From Salipiger mangrovisoli (GTDB lineage Bacteria; Pseudomonadota; Alphaproteobacteria; Rhodobacterales; Rhodobacteraceae), in contig NZ_JADFFK010000010.1 of NCBI RefSeq assembly GCF_015223355.1, positions 1 through 64,000 on the forward strand: DNA of 64,000 nt, given 5' to 3'. The number at the start of each line of letters is the position of its first letter. Positions within the stretch are counted from its first letter, which is position 1. Under the pieces are notes generated by a model, which saw only the letters and a list, made by a program, of their open reading frames with translations, had not been told where the DNA came from and searched no databases. Positions 7,951-16,538 of this stretch are shown in pieces. The position numbers and the translations under genes were made by a program.

Positions 7951-9774
7951 ATGGCCGCAATTCATTTCAAATTATCTCCGATGACGTCCGCGCTGACCGC
8001 GCTGGCGCTGTTCACCGGATTCGCGGCGACGGCGGAACCGATGCATGGCATCGCCATGTATGGCGCCCCTGCCCTGCCCGCGGACTTCGATCACCTGCCC
8101 TATGTCAACCCGGAGGCGCCCAAGGGCGGCCGCATCGTAACCGGCGAAGTCGGCAGCTTTGACAGCCTCAATCCGCATATTCTCAAGGGCACCGTGCCCT
8201 GGCAGCTGCGTTTCCTGGCCTATGAATCGCTGATGGGCCGCAGCTGGGACGAGCCCTTCACGCTCTATTGCCTGATCTGCGAGACGGTCGAGACCTCACC
8301 CGAGCGCGACTGGGTCGAATTCACCCTGCGCCCCGAGGCGAAGTTCTCCGACGGCACGCCGGTGACGGTCGAGGACGTGATCTGGAGCTTCAACACGCTC
8401 GGCACCGAAGGTCACCCACGCTACCAGGGCACCTACAGCCGCATCGAGAGCATCCAGCAGACCGGCGAGCACAGCCTGCGCTTCAGCTTCAACGTGCAGG
8501 ACCGTGAACTGGCGCTGATCGTCGGCATGCGTCCGATCCTCAAGAAGGCGCAATGGGAGGGCAAGGATTTCGCCGCCTCCGGGCTCGACGTGGTGCCGAT
8601 CACCACCGCGCCCTATGTCGTCGACGCCTTCGAGGCCGGCCGCTACGTCTCGCTCAAGCGCAATCCCGACTACTGGGGCAAGGACGTGCCCTTCATGAAG
8701 GGCCAGGCCAACCTCGACGAGGTGCGCATGGAATTCTTCGGCGACGGCACTGCCATGTTCGAGGCCTTCAAGGCCGGGCTGCTGAACTCCAACCGCGAGC
8801 TCAATTCGGAGAAGTGGGAGAGCCAGTACAACTTCCCCGCGGTGCAGAACGGCGACGTGGTGAAATCGGTGATCCCGCACGGCCGCCCCTCGGGGATGAC
8901 CGGCTTCGTGATGAACACCCGCCGCCCCGGCTTCGACGACTGGCGCGTGCGCGAGGCGATGATCCAGCTGTTCAACTTCGAGTACATCAACGAAACGCTG
9001 ACCGGCGGCCGCCAGCCGCGCATCACCTCGTATTTCTCGAACTCCGAGCTGGCCATGCAGCCCGGCCCGGCCACCGGCCGGGTGAAAGAGCTGCTGACCC
9101 CCTTCGCCGACAGCCTGCTGCCCGGCACGCTCGAGGGCTACGAGATGCCCGAGGGCGACGGCTCGGCGCGCAACCGCGCCGGCCTGCGCAAGGCGATGGA
9201 GCTGATGCAGGAGGCGGGCTACACGGTGCAGGACGGGGTGATGATGACCCCCGAGGGCCAGCCCTTCCAGTTCGACATCGTGCTGCCGCAGGGCGAGACC
9301 GAGGCCGGCTCGATGATCGACATCTACGTGCAGGCGCTGGAACGTCTCGGCATCAAGGTGCGCGTCGACACGGTGGATTCCGCGCAGTTCAACGCCCGCA
9401 GCGCCAGCTTCGATTTCGACATGACCTGGTTCCGCCGCGGCATCTCGCTCTCGCCGGGCAACGAGCAGCGTCTCTACTGGGGCAGCGCCGCCGCCGACCA
9501 GGAAGGCTCGCGCAACCTCATGGGGGTGAAAAGCCCGGCGGTCGACGCGCTGATCGAGGATCTGCTGACCGCCACCAGCCGCGAGGAGTTTCTCGCGGCC
9601 ACCCACGCGCTTGACCGGGTGCTCACCGCTGGCCGATATGTCATCCCCACGTACGAGTGGAATCAGAGCTGGATCGCCCACGCCAAGGAGCTGACATTCG
9701 CCGAGCCCACGCCGGTCTACGGCGATTGGATCGACTGGCAGCCCAACGCCTGGTGGTGGGACGACAAGAACTGA
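7951..9774 (+). CDS. ABC transporter substrate-binding protein, family 5 (YejA-like peptide binding)
   Basis: A 607-residue periplasmic solute-binding protein of the SBP_bac_5 family, most like the YejA subgroup that binds oligopeptides or microcin C. The N-terminus (about 1-29) is a signal peptide with a hydrophobic core ALTALALFTGFAATA. The mature part begins with HGIAMYGAPALPADFDHLPY and contains the YejA-type NPEAPKGGRIVTGEVGSFDSLNPH region (about 52-75). Start ATG 7951 is the first in frame and has a weak AGGA upstream; ATG 7981 would also leave a signal peptide. No permease or ATPase genes lie beside it, so its membrane partners must be encoded elsewhere. Confidence 0.88.
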   Translation: MAAIHFKLSPMTSALTALALFTGFAATAEPMHGIAMYGAPALPADFDHLPYVNPEAPKGGRIVTGEVGSFDSLNPHILKGTVPWQLRFLAYESLMGRSWDEPFTLYCLICETVETSPERDWVEFTLRPEAKFSDGTPVTVEDVIWSFNTLGTEGHPRYQGTYSRIESIQQTGEHSLRFSFNVQDRELALIVGMRPILKKAQWEGKDFAASGLDVVPITTAPYVVDAFEAGRYVSLKRNPDYWGKDVPFMKGQANLDEVRMEFFGDGTAMFEAFKAGLLNSNRELNSEKWESQYNFPAVQNGDVVKSVIPHGRPSGMTGFVMNTRRPGFDDWRVREAMIQLFNFEYINETLTGGRQPRITSYFSNSELAMQPGPATGRVKELLTPFADSLLPGTLEGYEMPEGDGSARNRAGLRKAMELMQEAGYTVQDGVMMTPEGQPFQFDIVLPQGETEAGSMIDIYVQALERLGIKVRVDTVDSAQFNARSASFDFDMTWFRRGISLSPGNEQRLYWGSAAADQEGSRNLMGVKSPAVDALIEDLLTATSREEFLAATHALDRVLTAGRYVIPTYEWNQSWIAHAKELTFAEPTPVYGDWIDWQPNAWWWDDKN

Positions 9775-9818
9775 GCCATCCGAAGATCAACAAGACCAAC
9801 GAACGACGAGCAGACAGT

Positions 9819-9935
9819 ATGAAACGCTTCCTTCTCCTGGCCCTCCTGGCCGCGCCCCTCGCCGCCTGCGGCACCGTCGACGGCTTCGGCCAGGATGTCT
9901 CGCGGGCCTCGCGCACGGTGGACAGCTGGTTCTGA
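9819..9935 (+). CDS. Entericidin A/B-family small lipoprotein
   Basis: A 38-residue peptide, MKRFLLLALLAAPLAAC then GTVDGFGQDVSRASRTVDSWF. The lipobox LAAC places the lipidated Cys at residue 17, so the mature lipoprotein is about 22 residues. The mature GTVDGFGQDV segment resembles the small EcnA/EcnB entericidin lipoproteins of proteobacteria. It starts 45 bases after the SBP gene on the same strand. Entericidins are linked to envelope stress and stationary-phase bacteriolysis, but many homologues have no known role. Confidence 0.78.
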   Translation: MKRFLLLALLAAPLAACGTVDGFGQDVSRASRTVDSWF

Positions 9936-9975
9936 GCGTCCACGGGGTCTGAGCGTCCCCCAGGGCGGCGCCGGC

Positions 9976-10025
9976 CCCTTCTTCTAGGCGGAAATATCCT
10001 GGGGGTCCGGGGGCAACGCCCCCGG
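9976..10025 (-). repeat. G5-C5 hairpin plus GATATTT/AGAAGAA tail, copy 1
   Basis: Read on the - strand it has GGGGGC-GTTG-CCCCC, then a C-rich link, AGGATATTT and CTAGAAGAA. It follows the stop of the K+ channel gene (10076) by about 50 bases in the sense direction, so it may act as its terminator. Other copies are at 34626-34689, 37904-37968 and 52676-52728. Confidence 0.7.
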
Positions 10026-10075
10026 TCTGCGCCCTCAGTCTGCGCTCCCGTTCCGCGCCCTGTGCTGCATCCGGC

Positions 10076-10513
10076 TCAGCGCGTGTCGCGCAGCCCCGGA
10101 TGCAACCGCGTCAGCACCGCCAGAAGAAAAGCCGTGCTGACCCCGAAGGTCAGCAGCCCGGTGATCGCCGCGAAGGCCCCGAAGATGCGCAGCCCCGCGT
10201 CCAGCGTGACGTCGCCGTAGCCCAATGTGGTGTAGCTGACCACGGCGAAATAGAACGCCTCGGGCAGGGTTTCGAACGCGCCCAGGTGCCGGAAGCTGGC
10301 GGCCCAGAGCCAGATCTGCAGCGTATGCGCCAGCACCATGGCGCCGAAGGCCGCGCAGATCAGCGCGAAGAGCCGCAGCGGACCACTGTGGGCCTCGATC
10401 CGCGCAATGGCACCGAGCAGCCGGGGCGCGGTGCGCGCGACGATCCATATCTGGACCCCCGCGCAGAGGCACAGCAACCCCGTTCCCAGCGCGATCTGCG
10501 CCCACATCCCCAT
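10076..10513 (-). CDS. Two-transmembrane potassium channel protein
   Basis: A 145-residue membrane protein with an ion-channel (Ion_trans_2) core: a hydrophobic helix near residues 47-72, a pore helix with selectivity filter TTLGYGD (about 94-100), and a closing helix IFGAFAAITGLLTFGVSTAFLLAVL (about 109-133). An additional N-terminal hydrophobic segment (about 6-26) is present. No cytoplasmic TrkA/RCK or cyclic-nucleotide domain follows, so gating is unclear. It begins 10 bases after the stop of the HerA-like gene and is probably cotranscribed with it. Selectivity for K+ is inferred from the GYGD filter. Confidence 0.88.
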   Translation of the reverse strand: MGMWAQIALGTGLLCLCAGVQIWIVARTAPRLLGAIARIEAHSGPLRLFALICAAFGAMVLAHTLQIWLWAASFRHLGAFETLPEAFYFAVVSYTTLGYGDVTLDAGLRIFGAFAAITGLLTFGVSTAFLLAVLTRLHPGLRDTR

Positions 10514-10523
10514 CCCGGCCGCC

Positions 10524-12098
10524 CTAGCGCGCCTTGAACAGGCTGCCGAGGATACCGCGCACCAGCCGCTTGCCGGTGGTGCCCGAGAGCTCCTTCAGCA
10601 CCGCCTGCCCCAGCGCCTCGCCGAGGCTGTCCGGGGCGCTGTAGCGGGTGCTGCGCGGCTTGCTCGGGCTGCTCTTGCGCGGCTCTGCGCGGGGCGTCGG
10701 ATCGTAACGCCTGGCCCTGTTGTAGTCCCGGATCTCCTCGTCCAGCGCCGCCTGCACGTCTCCTTGCGTCTCGGCCTCTTCCGCCGCAGCAGCAGCAGCC
10801 TCGGCGCGCGCCTGAAGCATCTCATGCGCCGAGTTGCGATCGACCGGCGTGTCATATTTCCCCTTCAGCGGCGAGGCATCCATCGCTTCGGTGCGCTCGG
10901 CATCAGTGATCGGCCCGAGTTGCGAAGCCGGCGGGCGCACCAGCGTGCGCTGCACGATCCCCGGAACGCCCTTCTTCTGCAGGAAGGAGGTCACCGCCTC
11001 GCCGGTGCCGACCTCGCGGATCGCGGTCTCGGTGTCGAAGGCGGGGTTCTCGCGGTAGGTCTCGGCGGCCTGTTTCAGCGCCTTGCGGTCGCGGGCGGTA
11101 AAGGCCCGCAGCGCATGCTGCACCCGGTTGCCGAGCTGGCCGAGGATGTCCTCGGGGATGTCATCCGGGTTCTGCGTCACGAAGTAGACGCCGACGCCCT
11201 TGGAGCGAATCAAGCGCGCCACCTGCTCGACCTTGTCGACCAGCGCCTTGGGGGCGTCGTCGAACAGCAAGTGCGCCTCGTCGAAGAAGAACACCAGCTT
11301 GGGCTTGTCGGGATCGCCGACCTCGGGCAGTTCCTCGAACAGCTCCGACAGCAGCCAAAGCAGGAAGGTCGCATAGAGCCGCGGCGCGCCCATCAGCGCG
11401 TCGGCGGCAAGGATGTTCACATGGCCGCGCCCGTCCGGCGCGCAGCGCATCAGGTCGGCAAGCTCCAACGCCGGCTCGCCGAAGAACCGCGCGCCGCCCT
11501 GGTTTTCCAGCACCAGCAGCCGGCGCTGGATCGCCCCGACCGAGGCGGTCGAGATATTGCCGTAGCGCAGGCTGAGATCCTTGGCGTTCTGCCCGACCCA
11601 GACCAGCAGCGACTGAAGGTCCTTCAGGTCAAGCAGCGGCAGGCCCTGTTCATCCGACAGGCGGAAGGCGATGTTGAGGATGCCTTCCTGCGCTTCGGTG
11701 AGTTCCAGCAGCCGCGCGAGCAGAAGCGGACCCATCTCGGCCACGGTGGTGCGCACCGGGTGGCCCTTGGCGCCGAAGAGGTCCCAGAACACCGCCGGGT
11801 ATCCGCTGTAGGCAAAGGTGTCGAAGCCGATCTTTGCGTTGCGCTCCATGAAAGGCGCGTGGAGATCCGCGCTTTCGGAACCGGGCCGCGAGAGTCCCGA
11901 TAGATCGCCCTTCACGTCCGACAGGAAGACCGGCACGCCCGCGGCGGAAAATCCCTCTGCGAGAATTTGCAACGTGACCGTCTTGCCGGTGCCCGTAGCC
12001 CCGGCGATGAGCCCGTGACGGTTGCCGTACTTCAGGCCAAGAAACTGTTTTTCCGAATAGGCTTCGCCGCCGCCGCCTACAAAAACGTCATCGCTCAT
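10524..12098 (-). CDS. HerA-like DUF853 family ATPase (YjgR type)
   Basis: A 524-residue P-loop ATPase of the DUF853/YjgR branch of the HerA-FtsK superfamily. Walker A is GATGTGKT (33-40) and Walker B is [15 protein letters not shown] (about 267-281). Sensor-like [22 protein letters not shown] follows near residue 310. The C-terminal 100 residues are low-complexity (Ala/Glu/Arg-rich) with a possible coiled coil. Relatives are annotated as DNA helicases, but activity in the cell is not settled. ATG 12098 with a GGAG-like ribosome site fits the family start better than ATG 12131. It leads a two-gene unit with the K+ channel; whether the two cooperate is unknown. Confidence 0.88.
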   Translation of the reverse strand: MSDDVFVGGGGEAYSEKQFLGLKYGNRHGLIAGATGTGKTVTLQILAEGFSAAGVPVFLSDVKGDLSGLSRPGSESADLHAPFMERNAKIGFDTFAYSGYPAVFWDLFGAKGHPVRTTVAEMGPLLLARLLELTEAQEGILNIAFRLSDEQGLPLLDLKDLQSLLVWVGQNAKDLSLRYGNISTASVGAIQRRLLVLENQGGARFFGEPALELADLMRCAPDGRGHVNILAADALMGAPRLYATFLLWLLSELFEELPEVGDPDKPKLVFFFDEAHLLFDDAPKALVDKVEQVARLIRSKGVGVYFVTQNPDDIPEDILGQLGNRVQHALRAFTARDRKALKQAAETYRENPAFDTETAIREVGTGEAVTSFLQKKGVPGIVQRTLVRPPASQLGPITDAERTEAMDASPLKGKYDTPVDRNSAHEMLQARAEAAAAAAEEAETQGDVQAALDEEIRDYNRARRYDPTPRAEPRKSSPSKPRSTRYSAPDSLGEALGQAVLKELSGTTGKRLVRGILGSLFKAR

Positions 12099-12284
12099 CG
12101 CCTGTCTCCGCTGCCCTGTCGTTCCGAGCATACAATCTTAACTCTTTGCTGCCAGTATGAAAATTGCTCGGGGCACCATGTCCTCTCCTGCCTCGGGCAA
12201 ACTTCCTCCCTGTCTGACTTGCCGCGTCCGTATCACGGGCGCGGCCTTTTGCACAAAAGTGAAGCCTCGCCGTTGCAAACCCTG

Positions 12285-12313
12285 TTGACCGGTGGGAAAG
12301 AGTTTCGTAGCGT
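12285..12313 (+). promoter_or_regulatory. Promoter for the second candidate small RNA
   Basis: TTGACC (12285-12290) and TAGCGT (12308-12313) are separated by exactly 17 bases. The -35 matches five of six consensus positions and the -10 is weak, as is common in this group. It points rightward from the gap upstream of the HerA-like gene, with a start predicted near 12320. Confidence 0.5.
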
Positions 12314-12319
12314 CTCGGC

Positions 12320-12386
12320 AATGACAAAGTCGGCCGGTCCGACAGGGAGCAAGGGAAAGGGGACCGCAGGGTCCCTTTTCTCTTTT
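12320..12386 (+). ncRNA. Candidate small RNA of about 67 nt upstream of ialB
   Basis: Within the 406-bp gap 12099-12504 a short rightward unit is visible. It has a promoter (12285-12313), a hairpin GTCGG-CCGGT-CCGAC (12329-12343), a purine-rich single strand, and a terminator hairpin GGGACC-GCAG-GGTCCC (12360-12375) followed by a T-rich tail to 12386. No protein gene on this strand ends here, so the terminator needs another substrate. It may be an independent small RNA, or a leader/attenuator for the IalB-like gene that begins 118 bases further on. I do not recognise a named RNA family. Confidence 0.5.
12357..12386 (+). terminator. Intrinsic terminator upstream of ialB
   Basis: Stem GGGACC/GGTCCC (12360-12365 with 12370-12375), loop GCAG, then TTTTCTCTTTT. 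It is oriented rightward with no preceding protein gene on that strand. Confidence 0.75.
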
Positions 12387-12504
12387 GGATGAATGGCTTT
12401 CGCGCTTTATTGCCGTTCTCGTGAAGCTTCAGAATTCCCGACTGACACCGCTTTGTGCGCATGATAAGCGGGCATTGAAACAAAATGACCGTTCAGGGGG
12501 ACCC

Positions 12505-13161
12505 ATGTTCAGACCTCTTCAAATCCTGCGCCTTCTGCCGCTCGCCGCGACGCTGGCCGGACTGCCGGCCTACGCGCAGGATGCCGCGCCGTCGAGCGAC
12601 GCGCCCGCCGAAGACCAGACCGAAGGGACTGTTGCCGCGGGCGGACTGTCGCTTGGCGAGGATGCCAACGGCGCAGCACCGGCGGCACCCGGCCAGCAGC
12701 AGCCCGAGACCTATGTGAAGGCCACCCATGGCTCCTGGGAACTGCAGTGCCTGCGCGCGCCCGAGGGCAGCGATGCCGAAGATCCGTGCCAGATGTACCA
12801 GCTTCTGCAGGATGGCGATGGCAACAACGTCGCCGAGGTCAGCCTGTTCCGCGTCGCCAACGGCGGCCAGGTCGCAGCGGGTGGCACCTTCGTCGTGCCG
12901 CTGGAGACGCTGCTCACCCAGAAGCTGACCATCGCCGTGGATGGCGGTCAGGCGAAGCGCTACGACTTCTCCTTCTGCACCCCGGTCGGCTGTTACGCCC
13001 GCGTCGGCTTCACCGAGGAAGACGTGAGCCGTTTCAAGGCTGGCAAGGGTGCGACGATCACCATCGTGCCGGCGCTGGCACCCGATCAGAAGGTCACGCT
13101 GGACATGTCGCTCTCGGGCTTCACCGCCGGCTACGAAGAGGCCAGCGCGCTGCGCCAGTAA
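12505..13161 (+). CDS. Invasion-associated locus B (IalB) family exported protein
   Basis: A 218-residue secreted protein with signal peptide (about 1-24, core LLPLAATLAGLPAYA) followed by an acidic Ala/Pro/Gln-rich linker to about residue 73. The IalB domain begins with HGSWELQCLRAPEG and contains PCQMYQLLQ, the FSFCTPVGCYARVGF segment (about 151-165) and a C-terminal ALAPDQKVTLDMSLSGFTAGY. Two cysteine pairs suggest disulphides. IalB aids erythrocyte entry in Bartonella, but free-living Rhodobacteraceae carry several such paralogues of unknown role. ATG 12505 follows AGGGGG. A strong terminator lies 25 bases after its stop. Confidence 0.87.
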   Translation: MFRPLQILRLLPLAATLAGLPAYAQDAAPSSDAPAEDQTEGTVAAGGLSLGEDANGAAPAAPGQQQPETYVKATHGSWELQCLRAPEGSDAEDPCQMYQLLQDGDGNNVAEVSLFRVANGGQVAAGGTFVVPLETLLTQKLTIAVDGGQAKRYDFSFCTPVGCYARVGFTEEDVSRFKAGKGATITIVPALAPDQKVTLDMSLSGFTAGYEEASALRQ

Positions 13162-13185
13162 CCTCTCGTCGAACGCGAGCAAAAG

Positions 13186-13214
13186 AACCCCGGCGACGCT
13201 CGCCGGGGTTTTTT
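13186..13214 (+). terminator. Strong intrinsic terminator between ialB and lpxB
   Basis: A perfect 10-bp stem ACCCCGGCGA/TCGCCGGGGT (13187-13196 with 13200-13209), loop CGC, then five further Ts. The left side is A-rich (AAAAGAA), so it can also stop the leftward lpxB transcript, which ends at 13232. Confidence 0.9.
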
Positions 13215-13231
13215 CATGGCATTTCGGGGTC

Positions 13232-14389
13232 TCAGGCGTCGTGCAGGCCGGCCAGCACCGCTTCGGCGGCACGCATCCCCGGCGCAGGTCCGCCCTTGCC
13301 GAGCCGCTCCATGGTGAGCTGCATTGCCTGCGTCTGCTCCTGCGGTGCCTCGAGCACCCGCAGCACCGCATCGCCGATCGGACCCGGACGGCAGGCATCG
13401 CCGATGTACTCGGGGATTGTCCGGCTTTCTGCCACCAGGTTCACCAGGTTCACCGAGTCGACCAGCATCAGCCGCCCGATGATCTGCCGCGACAGCCAGC
13501 CCATGTCGTAGCCGATGACCATCGGCGTATTGGCCGCTGCAAGCTCCAGCGCAACCGTTCCAGAGGCGGCAAGCGCCACGTCGGCAGCGGCAAAGGCGGC
13601 GCGTTTCTCGGCCTTGCCCGCCTCGCCCTGTCCGCGCGGATCGAGCAGGATCGGATCGACAGACCAGCCCTGCACCGTCTCTCGCACCAGCTCGGCAACC
13701 GGCGCGGCCATCGGCAGCACGTAGCGCAGCTCGGGGCGGGCCTCCTGCACGCGCGCCAGCGCTGCGCCGAAGACCGGACCAAGCCGCGAGACCTCGGACC
13801 GGCGAGAGCCCGGCAGGATCAGGCAGAGCGGCGCATCGCCGATGCCATGGCGCAGGCGAAACTCGGCCTCTTCGGACTGGCTCGCCTGCGGGTCGGTGAC
13901 AACGGGGTGTCCGACGAAATCGCAACGCATCCCGGCCGCCTCCATGTAGGGCGGCTCGAAAGGCAGCAGCGCCAGCACTTGGTCGATGTGTTTCGCCATC
14001 TTCGCCGCCCGGCCCGGACGCCAGGCCCAGACCGTCGGGGCGACGTAATGCACGGTGCGGATGCTTGAAGCGGCCTTCACCAGCTTGGCGACCCTCAGCG
14101 AGAATTCCGGCAGATCGACGGTGATCAGCACGTCGGGCTTGGCGGCCACCACCGCCTCGGCGGTCTGGCGGATGCGCGCCTTGAGCGCGCCGTAGTTGCG
14201 CAGGATCTCGGTGATCCCCATGATCGAGATCTCGTCCATGGGAAAGAGGCTCTGCAAGCCCTCCTCGAGCATGCGCTCGCCGCCGATGCCCTCGAAGCTG
14301 ACGTCGGGGACCAGCGTCTTCAGCCCCTGCATGAGCGCGCCGCCCAGCTTGTCGCCCGAAGGCTCGCCCGCGATGATGAAGACCTTCAT
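13232..14389 (-). CDS. lpxB: Lipid-A-disaccharide synthase
   Basis: LpxB condenses UDP-2,3-diacylglucosamine with lipid X to give the lipid A disaccharide on the inner face of the cytoplasmic membrane. The 385-residue protein starts MKVFIIAGEPSGDKLGG, the family signature, and has FEGIGGERM (about 32-40), HYVAPTVWAWRPGRA (about 119-133), the LILPGSRRSEVSRL glycosyltransferase loop (about 193-206) and the ALAASGTVALELA donor-binding motif (about 274-286). Its ATG overlaps the lpxI stop. It is the last gene of the leftward envelope cluster, ending at a terminator. Confidence 0.97.
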   Translation of the reverse strand: MKVFIIAGEPSGDKLGGALMQGLKTLVPDVSFEGIGGERMLEEGLQSLFPMDEISIMGITEILRNYGALKARIRQTAEAVVAAKPDVLITVDLPEFSLRVAKLVKAASSIRTVHYVAPTVWAWRPGRAAKMAKHIDQVLALLPFEPPYMEAAGMRCDFVGHPVVTDPQASQSEEAEFRLRHGIGDAPLCLILPGSRRSEVSRLGPVFGAALARVQEARPELRYVLPMAAPVAELVRETVQGWSVDPILLDPRGQGEAGKAEKRAAFAAADVALAASGTVALELAAANTPMVIGYDMGWLSRQIIGRLMLVDSVNLVNLVAESRTIPEYIGDACRPGPIGDAVLRVLEAPQEQTQAMQLTMERLGKGGPAPGMRAAEAVLAGLHDA

Positions 14390-15171
14390 GCGTCCCGCTC
14401 CCGTACCCACAGGAAAAGCCCTGCGGCATCCAGCATTTCTATGACCGCCGCGCGGTCGAGCACCATGACGCCCTGCGCCTCGATAACAATCCCGGCAAGC
14501 CCGGCGCGGATTGCGCCGACGGCGGTGTTCGGCCCGATGACAGGCAGGTCGGCGCGGCGCTCCTGTCCCGGCTTCGGTGCCTTGTAGAAAATTCCGCCCG
14601 GCACCGGAGGCAGCTCGCCCAGCATGGCGTCCGTGCCGCGATGGTCCTCGCGCGCCACCACCTCTCCACCGGAAATGACACAGCATTGGCCCAGGTCCTC
14701 GAGCCCCTGCCGGTGACTCACCGCATCCGCGAGCCTGGCCATCTGAGCCGCCCCTTCGCCGGGACGGGCCTGCGTCAGCACACCGGCCTCCGGCAGAAGG
14801 CTCGGCGCGGCGTCATGCGCCCCCACCACCGCGAATCCTGCGTCTTCGAGCAGACCGATGACGATGCGCAGCGCGCCATCGTCGCCGCGCTTCAGCGCAC
14901 GAAGGATTTTCGGCACCAGCAGCAGGGTCGGCAGATCGAGCCGCGAGAGCCTGACCTCGGGCCGCCCCACCGCACCGCACATGCACACGCGCGTCACCCC
15001 CTGCGCCTTGAGCCAGCGCAGGAAAGAGCCGAGCTTCTCGATCCGGAACAGGTGGTCCGCGGCGACCCGGTCGGGAGGCGAGCTTTCCATGGCGCAGATC
15101 AGCGCCGGTTCGGGCAGCGCCTCGAGCACCGCCCGAGGCAGATCGCCCTGCCCTGCGATCAGCGCCAGCAT
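14386..15171 (-). CDS. lpxI: UDP-2,3-diacylglucosamine diphosphatase LpxI
   Basis: LpxI hydrolyses UDP-2,3-diacylglucosamine to lipid X; it replaces LpxH in most alphaproteobacteria and attacks the alpha rather than the beta phosphate. The 261-residue protein spans the family, with the N-terminal ALIAGQGDLPRAV, MCGAVGRPE (about 63-71), and the C-terminal catalytic region GGIFYKAPKPGQERRADLPVIG with the GPNT motif. Its stop overlaps lpxB by four bases, and its start lies four bases after the lpxA stop, so lpxA-lpxI-lpxB form a tight unit. Confidence 0.96.
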   Translation of the reverse strand: MLALIAGQGDLPRAVLEALPEPALICAMESSPPDRVAADHLFRIEKLGSFLRWLKAQGVTRVCMCGAVGRPEVRLSRLDLPTLLLVPKILRALKRGDDGALRIVIGLLEDAGFAVVGAHDAAPSLLPEAGVLTQARPGEGAAQMARLADAVSHRQGLEDLGQCCVISGGEVVAREDHRGTDAMLGELPPVPGGIFYKAPKPGQERRADLPVIGPNTAVGAIRAGLAGIVIEAQGVMVLDRAAVIEMLDAAGLFLWVRERDA

Positions 15172-15175
15172 GGGG

Positions 15176-15964
15176 TCAGCCCGGCGTCAGGAAGTGGCGG
15201 TCGCTGTCACCGAGGATGAAGGCGACGATCTCGCGCACGTACTCGCTTTCGGTCTCATCGCCGAGGCGCTTGGCGCGTTCGGCGAAGGCACCTTCGCCCT
15301 GCGCCAGCATCTGGAAGGCGGCGCGCAGCGCGGTGATGTCCGCCCGGCTCACGCCGCGGCGCTTGAGGCCGACCAGGTTGAGCCCGTCGAGCTTGCCGCG
15401 CGGTGCCTGGACGAGGCCGTAGGGGATCACGTCGTTCGTCACCATGGTGACCGCGCCGATGATCGCGCCCCGGCCGATGCGCACCCATTGGTGCACGCCC
15501 GACAGACCGCCGACGATCACGTCGTCCTCGATCACGCAATGCCCGGCCAGCGCCGAGTTGTTCACCAGGATCACCCGGTCGCCGACCTGCGCGTCATGCG
15601 CCACGTGGCAGCCGGCCATGAACAGGCCATCATCGCCGACACGGGTGACGCCGCCGCCACCGTCGGTGCCGGCGTTCATCGTCACGTGCTCGCGGATGCG
15701 GTTGCGCTTGCCGATGACGAGCGCGGTCTTTTCGCCGCGGAACTTCAGGTCCTGCGGAATTTCACCGATCACCGCGAAGGGGAAAATCACCGTGTCCTCA
15801 CCGATCTCGGTGCGGCCGGTGACCACCACGTGGCTCTTCAACTCAACGTTTGCCGCCAGCACGACCTCGGGGCCGACGTGGCAGAACGGGCCGATCTTGC
15901 AGCCCTCGCCGATCTGCGCGCCCTCTTCGACATAGGCGCTGGGATGGATCACTGCCTCGGTCAC
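15176..15964 (-). CDS. lpxA: UDP-N-acetylglucosamine acyltransferase
   Basis: LpxA transfers an acyl chain from ACP to the 3-OH of UDP-GlcNAc, the first step of lipid A synthesis. The 262-residue protein (same length as in E. coli) is a left-handed beta helix of hexapeptide repeats ([20 protein letters not shown] onward). The catalytic His is in [13 protein letters not shown] near residue 126, and the C-terminal helical domain starts at LKRRGVSR. The start is GTG at 15964, which overlaps the fabZ stop as GTGA; the longer frame runs through fabZ and is a shadow. Confidence 0.96.
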   Translation of the reverse strand: MTEAVIHPSAYVEEGAQIGEGCKIGPFCHVGPEVVLAANVELKSHVVVTGRTEIGEDTVIFPFAVIGEIPQDLKFRGEKTALVIGKRNRIREHVTMNAGTDGGGGVTRVGDDGLFMAGCHVAHDAQVGDRVILVNNSALAGHCVIEDDVIVGGLSGVHQWVRIGRGAIIGAVTMVTNDVIPYGLVQAPRGKLDGLNLVGLKRRGVSRADITALRAAFQMLAQGEGAFAERAKRLGDETESEYVREIVAFILGDSDRHFLTPG

Positions 15965-16422
15965 GCCGGCAGGTCCATCATCGCGGTGAATTCGGCCTCG
16001 CAGGCCAGCTCGCCATCGACCTCGGCGATGCCCTCGAACTTCCAGACCTTGCCGCCCGGCTTGCCGCGCAGGGTGCGGACCTTCATCTTGAGCACGTCGC
16101 CCGGCACCACCTTGCGGCGGAACTTGCACTTGTCGATGCCCATGAAATAGACCTTCAGGTCCTTGTCGGCGAGGTCGAGCGCCACGCCGACCATCACTGC
16201 GGTGGTCTGCGCCATGGCCTCGACGATGGTCACGCCCGGCATGATCGGCAGACCGGGGAAGTGGCCCTGGAAATGCGGCTCGTTCATCGTGACGTTCTTG
16301 ATGCCCACGGCCGAGCTGGTGCCATCGATCTCCACGACCTTGTCGACGAGCAGGAACGGGTAGCGATGCGGCAGGATGCGCTGGATCAGCTGGATGTCAG
16401 CGCTGAGAAGCGTCTCGGTCAT
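15961..16422 (-). CDS. fabZ: 3-hydroxyacyl-[ACP] dehydratase FabZ
   Basis: FabZ dehydrates 3-hydroxyacyl-ACP in fatty acid elongation and competes with LpxA for 3-hydroxyacyl-ACP. The 153-residue hot-dog protein has [13 protein letters not shown] (about 17-29) and the catalytic His in [11 protein letters not shown] followed by the catalytic Glu in VTIVEAMAQ (about 57-77). ATG 16422 was chosen because the earlier in-frame ATG (16464) adds residues outside the family. Its stop is shared with the lpxA GTG start. An lpxD gene, which usually lies just upstream, is absent. Confidence 0.96.
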   Translation of the reverse strand: MTETLLSADIQLIQRILPHRYPFLLVDKVVEIDGTSSAVGIKNVTMNEPHFQGHFPGLPIMPGVTIVEAMAQTTAVMVGVALDLADKDLKVYFMGIDKCKFRRKVVPGDVLKMKVRTLRGKPGGKVWKFEGIAEVDGELACEAEFTAMMDLPA

Positions 16423-16538
16423 CGTCGGCCTTTCAAAAGGAAAAAGTCGCCCTTCCCCTAGCAATCCCGGCGGCGCGGGGCAAGCGGCGCGGTCTTTGCG
16501 ACGTCACGGGATGCAACAGGTTGAAACAGCGCCGCCGG

